A DNA stretch of 64,000 nucleotides. Origin: Glycine soja. Taxonomy: Eukaryota; Streptophyta; Magnoliopsida; Fabales; Fabaceae. Where the stretch lies: NCBI RefSeq assembly GCF_004193775.1, contig NC_041008.1:11117731-11181730 (forward strand), written 5' to 3'. This document shows, piece by piece, positions 11,001 through 23,771 of this stretch (the stretch's first letter is position 1; the number at the start of each line of letters is the position of its first letter). The position numbers were made by a program, and so were the translations under genes. The notes under the pieces were generated by a model. It was given only the letters and a program-made list of their open reading frames with translations, made no database searches and was not told the DNA's origin.

Positions 11001-11410
11001 AGTTTAAAGAAGGGATTTAGTGGCCTTATTCTAAATAGAGGCAAAATAAACTAAGCAGGTTTGCTTGGATCTATCCAACGAAATCTAGAGCTTGAATTTT
11101 GAATTTTGAATGAAATGTATGTATTTTTAGTTCAATTTGATTATGATCTAATTTGAACTTAATCCACAATAAAAAATAATTTTACACTATTATTCAAATA
11201 TAAATTACTATATATGAAATGTTTGTTAAGTTTCAGCAATAATTATATTTTAAGGTAAAAATAACTATCATAAAATTCATATTAACAATAATTTTTTATT
11301 GGTTGATCACATAAAAGTATTTTACATTGTAATGCATAATTATTAAACTCTTAAATATTTACTATTCATGTTTTGTCACTTATTTTTTTCTGTGATTTTA
11401 TTTTATTTTT
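8055..11410. other. AT-rich spacer, no gene seen
   Basis: Very AT-rich sequence without sustained reading frames on either strand. The segment around 8820-9060 and the segment 10850-11060 are less AT-rich than the rest and may be relics of old repeats, but I cannot assign them. Confidence 0.5.
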
Positions 11411-11763
11411 TGGTTGGAGGAAATGTATGGGAGAGGAAGGAAGGGAAGGGGATAAATTATTTAAAATTTTAGTTGTTTAGTTCAATTTTTAGGAGAAGAA
11501 TATAGAGAGGAGTCAACCCCCTACTGATCTGATTGTTGCTCCTCTTCAATAGTGGAAGACATGAAGGAGAGGAAATGAGGATTTAAAACATTTTAATTGA
11601 AATGTCAAAAATATTTTTACTTATATTTTGAAATTTAAAATTACAAATATACAAAAGTAAATTTATTTTTAAAATCTCTCTTCTCTTGTGAACCAAACAA
11701 GAATATAACTTCTTCTCTCTATTAAAATTCCTTCCCATTCTCTCAATCAAACATTTCGTTAAG
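11411..11763. mobile_element. possible MITE / foldback element
   Basis: The left edge (TTGGTTGGAGGAAATG, then purine-rich GGGAGAGGAAGGAAGGGAAG) and the right edge (CCTTCCCATTCTCTCAATCAA read forward) are imperfect inverse images. Internal sequence is AT-rich without coding capacity. Size and ends fit a degraded hAT- or Mutator-type MITE. I did not find a convincing target duplication. Confidence 0.35.
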
Positions 11764-12017
11764 GTCGTGGATGGCATTATAAGTCATGATTGTAACAAAA
11801 TTCCAGTGGTTTTTGTTCTCACAGTCTGATTAACGATGCCTTGAGCAATAATAAATTTTAATTTAATTTTTATGCACGCGTAAAAATAAAATATGCTCAA
11901 CCAATAAGAAATTATTGTTGTCATATTTAATTTTAAAATAATTATTATAAAATTTAATAAATTTATCATGTATTGTAATTTATAATTGAATTGCATCCAT
12001 ATACTATTTACTATTTA

Positions 12018-12308
12018 ATTAGAACATCTCCAATATGAAGTATTTACATTAGTTGTTTAACTTTAAATAAAGTTGTTTAATTTTTTTGTCCACTGAAACA
12101 AATGATATGATGCTAAGCAATCATTACTAAACAAATTTATATCATAACTAAAATATTTTTTTAAATATTATAAAACCCGCAAAATTTAGTTAAGTATTCA
12201 TTTTAACAATCTTAATATTAGAATAGATTTTTATGTAGAGTGTTTAAATTTATGTAAAATTATAAGACTCATAAAATTATAACAGGTAATGTAATATAGA
12301 TGCTCTTA
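12018..12308. mobile_element. possible small MITE
   Basis: The left edge reads TTAGAACATCTCCAATAT and the right edge, reverse-complemented, TTTAAGAGCATCTATAT, matching the GAGCATCTCCAAT ends of common plant MITEs. The interior is AT-rich and non-coding. The TTA bordering the left end would suit a PIF/Harbinger-type insertion. Confidence 0.4.
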
Positions 12309-14786
12309 AAGGTTTTTAATCACAACATATTATATTACATACCCGAAATAAAGTTATTGTTTCTATCACTCTATTTTAAGAAAAAAAGAATATTGGCTAA
12401 AACCAAGGAATGGATAATACATTCTTCAACTCAAGCACACACGTTTGGTAGATAAATTGACTAAATTTTGTTTGTTTATATGAAAGCTCTATATATGGTA
12501 GAGCTTCTTTTTTTTATGAACAGTCATTTTGCTAATTTTCTTTTATATACTTCCGTTAGCAAAAACCATAATCAACATCATCAGCGCGGTTCAATGTCTA
12601 TACAGGTAATTTATAATTTTATATATACTCATAACACGTTGCTATAATCTTGTAGAATTTTTTGTGAAAGTTATTTGCTATCTACCATGTCTAAAACTTT
12701 GGGTAATTATAGTAATATAGCGTGCAACTTACATAATTTACATTAGGCAATACGATTCGTACGTTAATAATTTGTAAGAAAAAAAAAAGCGAAAAAAAAG
12801 AACAAAAAGTTAAAGATGGTGTGAAGTATGTGAGCAAAAAATGTTAAAATTTTTGCTTATCTGACTTTTTCTTAGGTGAAATGCGTATCTTAATTTGACG
12901 AGAAAGAAAAATTGAATGAATAAATTGACTTAATAACATCTTAAACTGTTTTGAGCATGATTGTCATCAAACAGCTAGTGTAAAACGTTTATAAGGTTTG
13001 GCAGTTTAGATTGATCCAACATTAGCCTAATTTCGTACGAAGCTTCGTAGACAAAAAGCATCTTACATGACCAATGAAAATTTTGTTGCCGAGTTTGATT
13101 ACTGCTTTAAACTTTTGTCACGACACAAAGTCTTAAGCACAAGCAAGGTTGATGGTGATATCTCACAATGTTTTTGTTGTTGGTGATCAACTAGCTTAGC
13201 TAGTGACTACAAAATAACGTGCTTTCATTCTTGTAAAGTGAAAAAATAGCAAAGAGTTCGAGCAAGTAAAGTAAACTAATGAAAGTGCTACGTGGCCCAC
13301 CACATTTTTCATGGAAGGTTCATGGGAAGGAGACTTCTCATATTGTGGTGTGGTTTGGTTACTTCATGTAAACAAAGAAAGCCACCCACTTTGGTGCGAA
13401 TAGCTTTCAAAGAATAACAACCAAGGAAACAACAACATGGCATTAGCATAATATAAAAGGCTTTTTAAAGATTTGAGCTTACGAAACCATTACATCGTTT
13501 GCTACGAAAAATATTAAACAAGTAGTGTGTAATAATGCTAGTGAATAGTTAACACCCATTCGGGGAAAAAATGTATGTTTTATCATGCATGCAACTCCTT
13601 ATTAGAAAACGTATGTACCGCGTTATTGCACCGTGTGCATGGGGGAACCCGTTTCTTTTCCTTGTTTTTTCATGCATTTTTTTGAAAATTTGCTAAGCTA
13701 TTGTTTTAAACAATGCTTTAGCAGCCATGTACTAAAAAAAATATGTATCACGGTGAAATAGGATGAATTGAAATAGTATTTTGTAAATATGTAATTATCT
13801 TAAATAAATTCATTATTTTTTTTATTTTTTTATTGTCCATAAAAAATAAGATGTTTTTTTTTGTTCTTTTATTATAATTTTTTTATCTCTAGTAGATCTC
13901 GAACTGAAAAGGTAATAGATTATTTTAATTAACTAATAATATTTTTGAGTTTGATTTTTTCCTGTGTAGTTGTGTTAAATATTCAATTTTTCATTAAATT
14001 ATGATAAATTAGGAACTAACCAAAATAATAATAAAAAAAAACAATGAGTGAATTAATCACGGGTTGGGGTTTAGTTCACTAAGATTTAATTATTTTAAAG
14101 TATGCTAGTTATTTTTATAATATTGGTAGCGTTTTTAGAAGGATCCTAATTAATATTAGATTTCATTATACTAATGAGCATATGATTGAGCGGATAGATT
14201 AGTTGGCAAGAGACTATATTAATATGAAAGATTTCAAGATCAAGGGTCAGCCAGTTAATCTTACCTAACTTGGTATAGATCAATTAATTATATATCTAAT
14301 GTGACATCCTGATGATACTGGTTATTTTATTCTCTAAAAATTATAGTAGTACCAGTGATTATTTATATGCTTCCAGTAAAGGGATAAAATCACATTAGTT
14401 TTAAAAGTTAGAGATATAAATAAATAAAACTCTAAATATTTGTTTTTTTTGTTCTTATAAAATTTCTTTTTTAAAAATAGTTCTTTGCAAAATTTATTTT
14501 TTTGGATTTGGTTCATGCTATTTATTTTAATCCTTGAAATATATTCATTTTTCATTTTATTTCTATAATATTGTTCATTTTAAATTAATCTCTTGAAAAA
14601 ATATTTAATAGAGAATAAAAGCAAATGATCTACACTTTTCAAGAATATCGCATTAGACACTCTATTGTCAGCACAAATAAGAGTATAAGACCTTGGGATT
14701 GAAGTATAACTTTTAAAAATTATGTTACCTACTTAGTGGGTTAGAATTGATGTGGCAACAAAACACACCGTTCATAATTAATTTCA
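12309..14786. other. AT-rich spacer, no gene seen
   Basis: No sustained coding frame. A small palindrome, AAGCTCTATATATGGTAGAGCTT (12484-12506, written here as two halves AAGCTCTATATA and TGGTAGAGCTT), precedes a T-run. Nothing else supports a gene. Confidence 0.45.
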
Positions 14787-16383
14787 TTGGATTAGAAAAA
14801 AAAATTGTCATTATTTGAGTCTGACTTAAATAAGTCACACCGATATAACTTATATATTATTCAATTATGTAATATTATATGATTTACATCGTCACAATAA
14901 TTGATTTAATCAAATTTAATATAATATTATCTAATTAATTTTGTGTTTATCTAATCAATTTTGATAAAATATTATCTAATAAATTTTAAATTAATCAATT
15001 ATAATTAAATGTTATCTAATAAATTTTAAAATTATCTAATAAAATAATATGATCTAACTATATATGACAAATTGATCTTATAATTATTTTTTATTCAACA
15101 TTAAAATAAATATATTTTTATCAAAATTAGAGAAAATATATCTAATAAAATTTTGAAATATATTTATCTTGATTTTCTTTGTAGTAAACAAGTTAAAAAG
15201 GAAAATATTATCCATTTGATAGAAAAAAGTGTAAATATTTTTTTTAGTTCATAAAAATCATTTAAATATAATTAAGTTAATTAGAACAAGTATATCTTCA
15301 TATTTAAAATTTAAATAAATTAATTATCACACATGTATATTTTTTAATCAAGGTAATTATATATATATATATATTTTTATAATAAAAGGAAGTATGAGAA
15401 AAAAATCTCATGAAATTTATCCAAATGTATTTATGTATAAACTTTCAACACTATAATAGTTAATTTAATTTATGATATTTCTCTTTATGTAATATTTTCA
15501 TAATTAAATTATATTTAATAAATTAATATTAAAATATTTATTATATAATCATGTAAAAAAATATTTAATCTTATTTTATAAATATTAATTAACAAAATTT
15601 TCATATATAAAATTATTAAACATAGAAACAAAATATTATTTTATAATAAATATATTAAATAATTAGATTTGATTAATTTTTAATATAAACATTTTAACTA
15701 CATAATATAAATATTTTCAAAAACATTATTTATTCATAAAATTATTTTATACGATTGCTAAGTAAAAATGAGTTTATAAGATTTTAAAATAAAAATAAAT
15801 ACTAGATTTTATATCTGTGAGATACTTGATTAAATTATAAATTTTAAAATTTATACTTAATATTTTTTTATTTAATAATATTTATTATATATATATAAAT
15901 TTATTTTTTTTACAATATTTAGTATCATATTAAATATAACTACATTAAAATTGTGTAAAAAAATTAATTATATATTAAATATTTAGCATCATATTGAACA
16001 TAATTACATTAAAATTATATAAAAAATTAATTACATTTTTTATTACATATTAATTATATTAAATTTAATTACATTAGAATTTTTATTAGTTATACTTGTT
16101 CTAATCTTGATAAAAGATATATTTGTTCTAATGTTGGATAAAAGATAATTATGAGATTAATTTATTATATATAATTAAATTATATTATTTTATTAGATAA
16201 ATTTAAAATTTGTTAGATAATATTTAATTATGGTTGATTAATATAAAATTAATTATATAATATTTTATTAAATTTGATTAAATGATTTATTTAATATGAT
16301 GATGTAAGTTACGTGACATTATGATTGGATAATATATAAGGCATGTTGATGTCATACTAAATTAATGACAAAAAAAATTCCAA
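14787..16383. mobile_element. large AT-rich foldback element (~1.6 kb)
   Basis: The outer arms, about 14787-15135 and 16050-16383, are imperfect reverse complements over some 330 bases. Examples are GATTTAATCAAATTTAATAT on the left against its inverse on the right, and the shared outer edge TTGGATT / TTGGAATT next to an A- or T-run and GTCATTA. The interior is over 80 percent A+T by eye and has no coding frame. The structure fits a long-TIR non-autonomous DNA transposon (Mutator-type or foldback). No clear target duplication was found, so the exact ends are approximate. Confidence 0.6.
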
Positions 16384-19300
16384 AACCCTTTCAAGGTAAG
16401 AAACACCATATCAATCACCTAAATATCTATAGTTAGAAACTTTTTTCAAGGAACATAAAAAGAGAATTAGCAGAAGATCAAACCAAGTATAGATGGTTTT
16501 CTATTTTAATTAAGTACGAAGCCATGGGCTCAATTGCTCAAATACTTAAATATGTTTCGAACATACATAAAAAAAATGTTTCGAACACACTGATAATTAA
16601 ATATATATGTTTGTGGATAGGCCACTAGCTACCACTACTACAGTGTAAGTAGTTCTAATTATTTTCTTACTAATGCCAATTACTTTCCCTAACAAAATGT
16701 ACATTGAAACGGTAGCAATAATTCAAACTTCCAAAAAAGATTCACATATACTATATAAGTTTTAGAAAGAAAATAATCAATGCAATAAATTCGACCAAAT
16801 ACACATTTTTGTAGAATCTGAAAAAGAAAACAAAACTGTAGGCTCTACAAATAATTTGGCCACGCAACATGAAACTAAATTAATGTCAATGATGCATCTA
16901 ATTAAGCTAAGCTTTCTCATCAAATCAAATACCATAACTAGATCTATAGCATGCACCCCTAAATGAATGAGCCAGCAGTGATTTAGGTCATTAATTAGGT
17001 AGGTAGATATTTTTACAGTAAGGGTTCACCGAATAGAGCATAATTTGTTGCCTATAATTGCGACAAAAGCTGTCTAGCTCCTCACACACAATTGCCTAAT
17101 TTGATCAGAGTACTAAAAACTCAAAGAAACTCTCTCTTTCTCAAAAGAAAATTTAAAAAAATATATATATGAAATGCATGGCAGGGCCCTATTAATGATA
17201 ATTTGATGTAACTTAGACCTTGATATAGCTACGTGTCTCTTCCCGTTTTTATTGTTTGCACTATCCAAATTAAAAAGCATGATGCGCCACATGGGTGGGT
17301 GACCTCAAACGCGTTAGACATCTTTAGGCACACCTCCATCCATCTGCCACTCATGAGTCATGACCATGTTGACACCAAACACATCCCCCACAAAACACCA
17401 GAATTAAATTTTTATATACTTCATAATTGTCACAGTTTCCACCAATTTTTATATATATGCACGTAAACTAAATTTTCTCAACTTTTTTTTATATAAATGA
17501 AAAAAGTTCAGTTATATTATATAGAAATGAGTCAGATTATAGATAGTACTGTTGATGAATAAAACAAATAGATAGTAACCTTGTATCATATAATGGTTTA
17601 GTTCCAAAAACACAACTTCTTTGATAAAATATCAATTTAGTTCCTCAACTATTATCCTTCTTGTTTTTTTAGGGAATTATCCTTCTTGTTACGTAGTTCC
17701 TAAAGTAATAAAATTATATAAATGTTTCCTTGAATATATATCAATTTAGTCCCAAAGTTTATATATATATATATATATATTAATAATCAATTTGAAAATA
17801 TTTGAGAATTTACTTAACATAATTTCAAATATTTAAAGGGATTATTCATTTCTATTTATTTTAGATTTTATTTAAGAGAAAAAATAATACCTTAAGAATA
17901 GAATTAAAAAAAAATACTGGATAATTAAGGAGTATCAAGTGTTCACGATGTTAACTAATATGTATATATAACACATTCAAAAAATTTAATTTACAATAAA
18001 TAATTAAGGCTAAAATATGTTTATGATCTTTAATAAACATTCAAATTTTTGTTTGCTTACTAATATTTTTTTTCCATTTTCGGTTACTAAGAAAACAAAA
18101 ATTTTGATTTTTTTCACTTTTTTAGTTCCCGGTAAATAACAAATTTTGTGTTTGCTTGTTTCATGACAAAAAAGTATTCATTTATTATTGATTCCTTTAA
18201 AAAAATAACAAATGAAAAAAATTATCATGGAGCAAACAAATTTTTTTTATTAATTTATCAAGAATGAAAAAAATATTAAGAATAAAAAATAAAACTATTA
18301 TTTTATTAAAGATTCAACGTAAATTTTTTTATCAGCAATATATACAAAATTCAGATATTTATTAAATATCTAAAATATATTTTAACCAATAATTAATAAC
18401 ATCTAATTACAAGGTTAATAGAAATCATGATAGTTCAGAACTATCTCATAACTTCAAATTGAAGGTGTATTTCACTTGTTTAAGAGAGAAAGAGGAGAGA
18501 GAAAGGTCCCATATGCAATCAAATGCTAAAATCACCTCAAAGATTAGGATATCCTCCCTCTACTTTGGTTTTGGTTTTTGGGTAGACCCAACCGGTAGGT
18601 ACTTAACAAGGAATAGCCACACATGTATGATGACATTGTGTTTGTGTGTGAGAGAGAGAGAGAGAAATTAAAGAGAAAGCGAGAGCCAGAGAAAGAAAAG
18701 GGGCATCTGCAGGTTGATATATTGGAAACAATAACTGGGTTTAGTACAGCTATATAGCTTCCATAGAGGAGACAGCTTGACGGCTAGGGATTCCAATAAA
18801 TGTTCCTAGCTACAAATTAACATTCAACTCTATTAGTTTTACCTTTTTTATTTTTATTTTTATATACTATATACTATAGGTTATTATACATGTTCATAAT
18901 TCACATGATCCCTTCATTTTTCCGGAAAAATTCCAGGGCCAGACAAAAGGAAAATAATTCAATGCTCCAAAATGAATGTGTATAGGCCTGAACACCCGTG
19001 CTCCGCTGCAACAACCCCCCCAGAACCAAACAGGTCCTATTTCCGGGAAAATCCAAATTGAGGGGTCCAATTTTCCCTTCTACGGTTTACCATAACTAAA
19101 TTTTACAGCAGTGAAAAAAAAGCTGAACAGATCATAAAAAGTAGGGGCCATTGGGCAGAATTCCATTTGTGCTATGGCTATCAGCTTGTACTAGTAGCAC
19201 CCCAAAGGGGCCAATAATAATCAACAGTAAACAAATACTATTAAATACATATAGAAAATTAAGGGGAGGGATTAACATAGATGCTTTAAATCACAATTCG

Positions 19301-19452
19301 TACAAATTAATAACGCGAGATTAAGAGTTTGAAATTAAATTGGGAGTTACAAGTGGAAGTAGTAGTTCACTATATATTATTGTTGACGCTCCTCCGTTAA
19401 TTTCTTGCAAATATTAATTAGCCATGCAAATTAAACTTCTCCAACGTGAACT
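16384..19452. other. spacer downstream of the SPL8-like gene
   Basis: No gene is recognised. The part nearest 19452 would include the 3' UTR of the SPL8-like gene. Short microsatellites occur at 17758-17780 (TA) and 18650-18667 (GA). The stretch 18440-19200 is less AT-rich than the rest but has no convincing frame. Confidence 0.45.
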
Positions 19453-21662
19453 CTACCCGCTTGAGAAAAACAGTGAGCTTGAAATCGATGAAGGGTTGTT
19501 TGTGCTTTGGTATGGCCTCTGCCGGAAATAATCCGGTGGCGACACTGCCACCGTCACCGACGATGAAGACTGAGCTCCGGAGTCCGGTGGAGATCCTGCC
19601 AAAGAAAAGTGCAAAATTTTTGCAAATAGAAAGGAAAATTATGAAAGAGAAAACCTTCATTCTCCATAAAATAAAAATTAAAAATTTGTAATAATAATTA
19701 ATTAGTAACCCCTTGTCCAACACAAAATTTAATAAAATTGAGCTAGCTTCTACTAAGAAATTTAACTAGTGTGCATATAAAGTTTTAAACTCAAACTTTA
19801 TTGTTAAGTAATTAATTTTTGGATAACAAGATAATTAAAGATAATTTGGCTCTTGATTAGTACTTATTTTATAACCCATGATAACAATTAGTAATAATTT
19901 ACTAATTTAGTGGCGAGTGTCAGAATAATTAAGAAAGGGGAATTAAGAATTCAAGAGAGAAGGTTGTACTTGCAACATTATCCAAAGAAGGCTGAGATTT
20001 CTGAATTTCTTGAGTTGGTTGTTGAGTTTTTCTTCTGCGGCGATTATGATCTGCCAATCTCTTCCTGCAGCTACGTTTTCCGTTATCAAACTCAGAAAGA
20101 AGATGGAACCTGCACGTCAAAATCAAAAGAATAATAATTAAGTAAACACGTACCCTAAAAAAATAATTATTATTACTACAATAATAATTTAAAGTTTCTT
20201 GATGCAATGCACTACTATGCAGCGGTTTTTAATGGTACTAACTAAAAGGAGCAAAACGATGCAGTACGTAGGTTGCAAAACTGAAAATAGAGTAAGAGCA
20301 AACAAGAAACATGTTAGGGACGCAAATGCCCTCGGGATTTCCCCACGTACGGCAAACTCAATCATTATCAACACTCCCCCAAGGGCACTTTCGGCCTTTT
20401 CCACCCACACCTCCAAACCAAGGCTCCAAGATGATTGCAACAACAGCATTCTCTTTAATGCATATTTTTAACACTTTTTATTATTAATGAAAGGTGATAA
20501 AAATATTATAAAATCATTTATCAAGTAAAAAATAAGTCTCACACAAAAATTACACAATTTTTAATAAATTTGAATCATAAGTACAATGTGTTCAAAAAAT
20601 TGCGGTGTAACATTTTTCGTGGACAAAACAAAACAACATTGTGTTGTGCAACTGCATGTTTGCATTCATAATTCAGTCGAAAATAGTCATCAAAATTAAG
20701 GATCTTTCTGTCATTTGAAAAGGCTTTCAATTTAATGAACATTTAATTTAAACTGAAAATTCAACCGGTTAGTCAGTATTGTGTTTTTTGTGTTCAAAGT
20801 GAAATAAAATAGCTCTACGGCAAGAAGCAAAGGTAGGTGTGTAAAAAGACGAAAGTGCCCCCGAGGGAGCTGAACTCAATGATTGATGCAATTTCCGACG
20901 GTGAGGAACAAACTAGCACCACCACAACCTGCTGCATTGCTGGCAGAATCGCTGAGTCAAGCCGGCGGCGATGACGGTGGCGGCTTTGGAGTGAAACTCG
21001 CACACCTTGTGGCGGCGGTGATAGTGCTTGGCTTGCGACAGATCAGCATTGCAACCCTCGGCCTGGCATCGCGGCGAGTTCGACGAGATAGTCGAACCCG
21101 GTTCCACGGGCCTAGACCGACGGTAGAGCCGGCTCACGAAGTCATCCTCAGAGGACGAGAAGTAAGTTCGTCCTCCGAGATTGAGTCCAATTCGTGAGCC
21201 GACAAAGTCCATGGGCCGACCGACTTCTTCAGACTTGGGGACAAGGAGAAGTCCGCCTGGCCCGGGTCCTGGCCCGGGCCCGTGTCCAGGCCCAGACCCA
21301 ACAGCGTTGACGTGAGGCAGTGGGTCAAGGGAAAGCATGGAAGGGGGTGGGGGGTAGGACGTGTTCGACGCGCCATGGAAGGCGCGTGGGTCGAAGAAGG
21401 CGTGGTGATGGTGGTGGTGGTTCATGTGGTTATGGTGGTGGGGTTGCGGGTTGAAGTGGTGGTGGGTGAAATCCGCGGTGGTTGCCGCGGCAGTGGTGGC
21501 GGTGGAGTGCATTGGCGCGTGTAGGAAGTGGTCGGGGATGAGCGTGTGGGACGCGTAGTGGTCGAAGATTTGACGGTGGGTTTGGTCGGAGCCCGCGGCG
21601 GAGCTGTCTTCATTTCCGGTGAGCATTATCGTGGACGGGTTCCCCCATTCATAGTCCAACAT
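19453..21662 (-). CDS. SPL8: SPL8-type SBP-box transcription factor (3 exons)
   Basis: Exons are 21662-20929, 20109-19970 and 19595-19453, joined at GT/AG sites in consistent phase, giving 338 codons plus TAG (Arabidopsis SPL8 is of similar length). The protein starts [10 protein letters not shown], as SPL8 does, and has a His-rich stretch (about residues 67-88) and a Gly-Pro run. Then come [20 protein letters not shown] and the SBP DNA-binding domain from about residue 198: CQAEGC, H-x-H and C-E-F-H ligands of zinc site 1, CQQCSRFH and C of site 2, and the basic KRSCRKR...RRRRK nuclear signal. The first intron splits the SBP domain after CQQCS-R, as in the family. The C-terminus ends SSLFFSSG as in SPL8. 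Such factors bind GTAC cores and act in anther, fertility and gibberellin-related development. I see no miR156 target site, as expected for the SPL8 clade. No lesions were seen. Confidence 0.93.
20358..20886. repeat. imperfect inverted repeat inside SPL8 intron 1
   Basis: The segment 20358-20413 (core AAGGGCACTTTCGGCCTTTT) recurs as a reverse complement at 20831-20886 (core AAAAAGACGAAAGTGCCCCC). Arms are about 56 bases with roughly a quarter mismatched, and both are clearly richer in G and C than the intron around them. The right arm ends about 40 bases from the intron's 5' splice site. Confidence 0.6.
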
Positions 21663-22088
21663 GTCTCTTCAACTGAAAACAAAAGTGATAACTAAGTAAT
21701 TAAGAAAGAAAGAACAATAAAAAATAAAGAAAAGAAAAACAAAAACATGGGTTTTGGTTTTTTAAGGAAGGGGTTTATGGAGAAGTGCTGTGTGTTGTTA
21801 CCTGGGGGAGTTTTGAGAGTGAAGTGAAGAATATATGATATGATTGCAAAGAATAAAGCCCTAATTTGTTGAAGTTGTGATGTTAGACTTGGAATTCCAT
21901 TTGCATCTTTCTTTCTATCTCACCACAATGGCGTGCACATTAAGTCTTTTTTTTATGACGTTGTGATTTTTTCTCTCTCACTCTCTATATCGCTCTGTGG
22001 GTGGTTTAAGACTTTGCCTCTTGCTAAACAGATGTGCGCTTAAAAGATCTCACTTTCACCCTCAAAAAGCTGAACCCTTTTGTCCCCT

Positions 22089-22147
<59 letters not shown>

Positions 22148-22200
22148 GTGAGTATGAGTGTGTGTTGTGTGACTGTGAGTGTGTGAGAGTTTGAGGGAAA
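21663..22200 (-). promoter_or_regulatory. SPL8 5' leader with probable UTR intron
   Basis: On the minus strand CCCCCAG/GTAACA (donor at 21801-21800) and a T-rich tract ending TTTTCAG (acceptor at 21674-21673) would remove a 129-base intron lying nine to ten bases before the start codon. The leader upstream is purine-rich on the transcript strand because of the CT/GA microsatellite at 22095-22144. I see no clear TATA box, so the transcription start is not fixed. Confidence 0.5.
22095..22144. repeat. (TC)25 microsatellite in the SPL8 leader or promoter
   Basis: Fifty bases of uninterrupted TC. On the gene's strand this is GA, a GAGA-type tract that plant BPC proteins can bind. It is likely to vary in length between accessions. 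Confidence 0.95.
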
Positions 22201-23327
22201 CTCAGTTTATGAAGCGGCTTCTGCAGACAGTGGGTAATTGGTGGGTGATCTGTACTCGGATATGTTACAACTTGAACGGAATTTACCTTTTCATCCGATC
22301 AATATTCACATTTTCACTATTTTAATTTGAAAAGATTATAAACAAAACTTTAGTACCGTATAACATTCGAACACCTAGAGTAACTAATATATTATTATTG
22401 TTCTAGTTTAATCAGATATTTTAAAATTAATTTTTAAATATACAAATATGTTAAATAATTAAAGAGAGGACTTTAGCAATAATAGTAATTTTATAAGCTT
22501 AAACACAGTCTATCTTCGATAAAGTAAAAGAAAATGATACATGTATCTTTAACACTGTACAATCAAAATTAAAAATGTACCCCGATAATTTAACCAACTT
22601 TAATATTGAGTTTTGGTATGTAAATTCTAAAGATTGAAATTTTAATTTTAATGAAAAATAATGTTAAAATATTCAATCTATAGTCTGTCCCTTTTGTTTA
22701 TCATGAGATATATTTATATTAGGAAGAAAAAAGTAGTAGTATATACAATGAATAACGTACTAAAGAAAAGAAAAGGAGATCGACAAAGAGGGTTATGAGT
22801 TCAATGTAAGTTTTGGTAGAAAAATTTAATGTTGCTTTTCCTAAAAGAAAAGAAAGATTGTAATACAGTCTTAAGTATTTATGAAAAAAGAGAAGGATAT
22901 TTTAAAATGTATATATTTTTTTAAAAAGGGAAAAGAATTATATTAGAGGATAAGAGGAGGACTGAGATTGAAGCAGAAGTTGTTCTAAGAAAAGAAAAGA
23001 AATGAGAACTTTATTTCTTTTTATTTTATTAATTTAGAAAGATATAATAAATTGACGTGCAAGCATCATTTTCCACTGGTTCAATTCAATGGAATGAACA
23101 AGCACGTACGGACACACATTGAAACTCAAGATATTTTCTCCACAGGTGCAATTTACCCATGGTTTTGTACCAATTAAGTTAATGGAGGAAGAAGCAGCAT
23201 CGATCGGTGATGGGTGGCATGGCAGCAGTAATTAATTAGCAATGTGAGAAGTGGACAAACTAATAAAACAAAAAAGCAATTAACTCAATTTTGAACTCAA
23301 CAAAATAAGAAGCTAGAGAGAGAAAAG

Positions 23328-23359
<32 letters not shown>

Positions 23360-23700
23360 ATAGGGTTAATAATCTGAAGAGGGTGACATTAAATTCTTGG
23401 ACCCACGATCTGATTTGAGTTTGGTCCGCTTGATCAGGGGTGCCCAGGTCAGATGATCGTCATGATTAATTCATATATATATATGGCTAGGTGGATTTTG
23501 TGTGCTTGCTTGCTTAATTGAATTTTCGCTTTCTTGCTTTTACAAACGCACCCCCCCTTTATTTCGTTTTTGAACCATTTGAAAGGGACTCTTTATAACA
23601 AGTGCAACTGCATCTGTTTCATTATTTCAGTGTAAATGCACCATGTATTTACATTTAAAGTTTCAACCCCATGTGATTCTTCTTCTTAACAGAATAAATA

Positions 23701-23771
<71 letters not shown>

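Noticed and set aside
20883..21613. Several plus- and minus-strand frames overlapping SPL8 exon 1
   Set aside because: They are shadows of the GC-rich SPL8 exon in other frames; only the MLDYEW frame has family motifs and splice logic.
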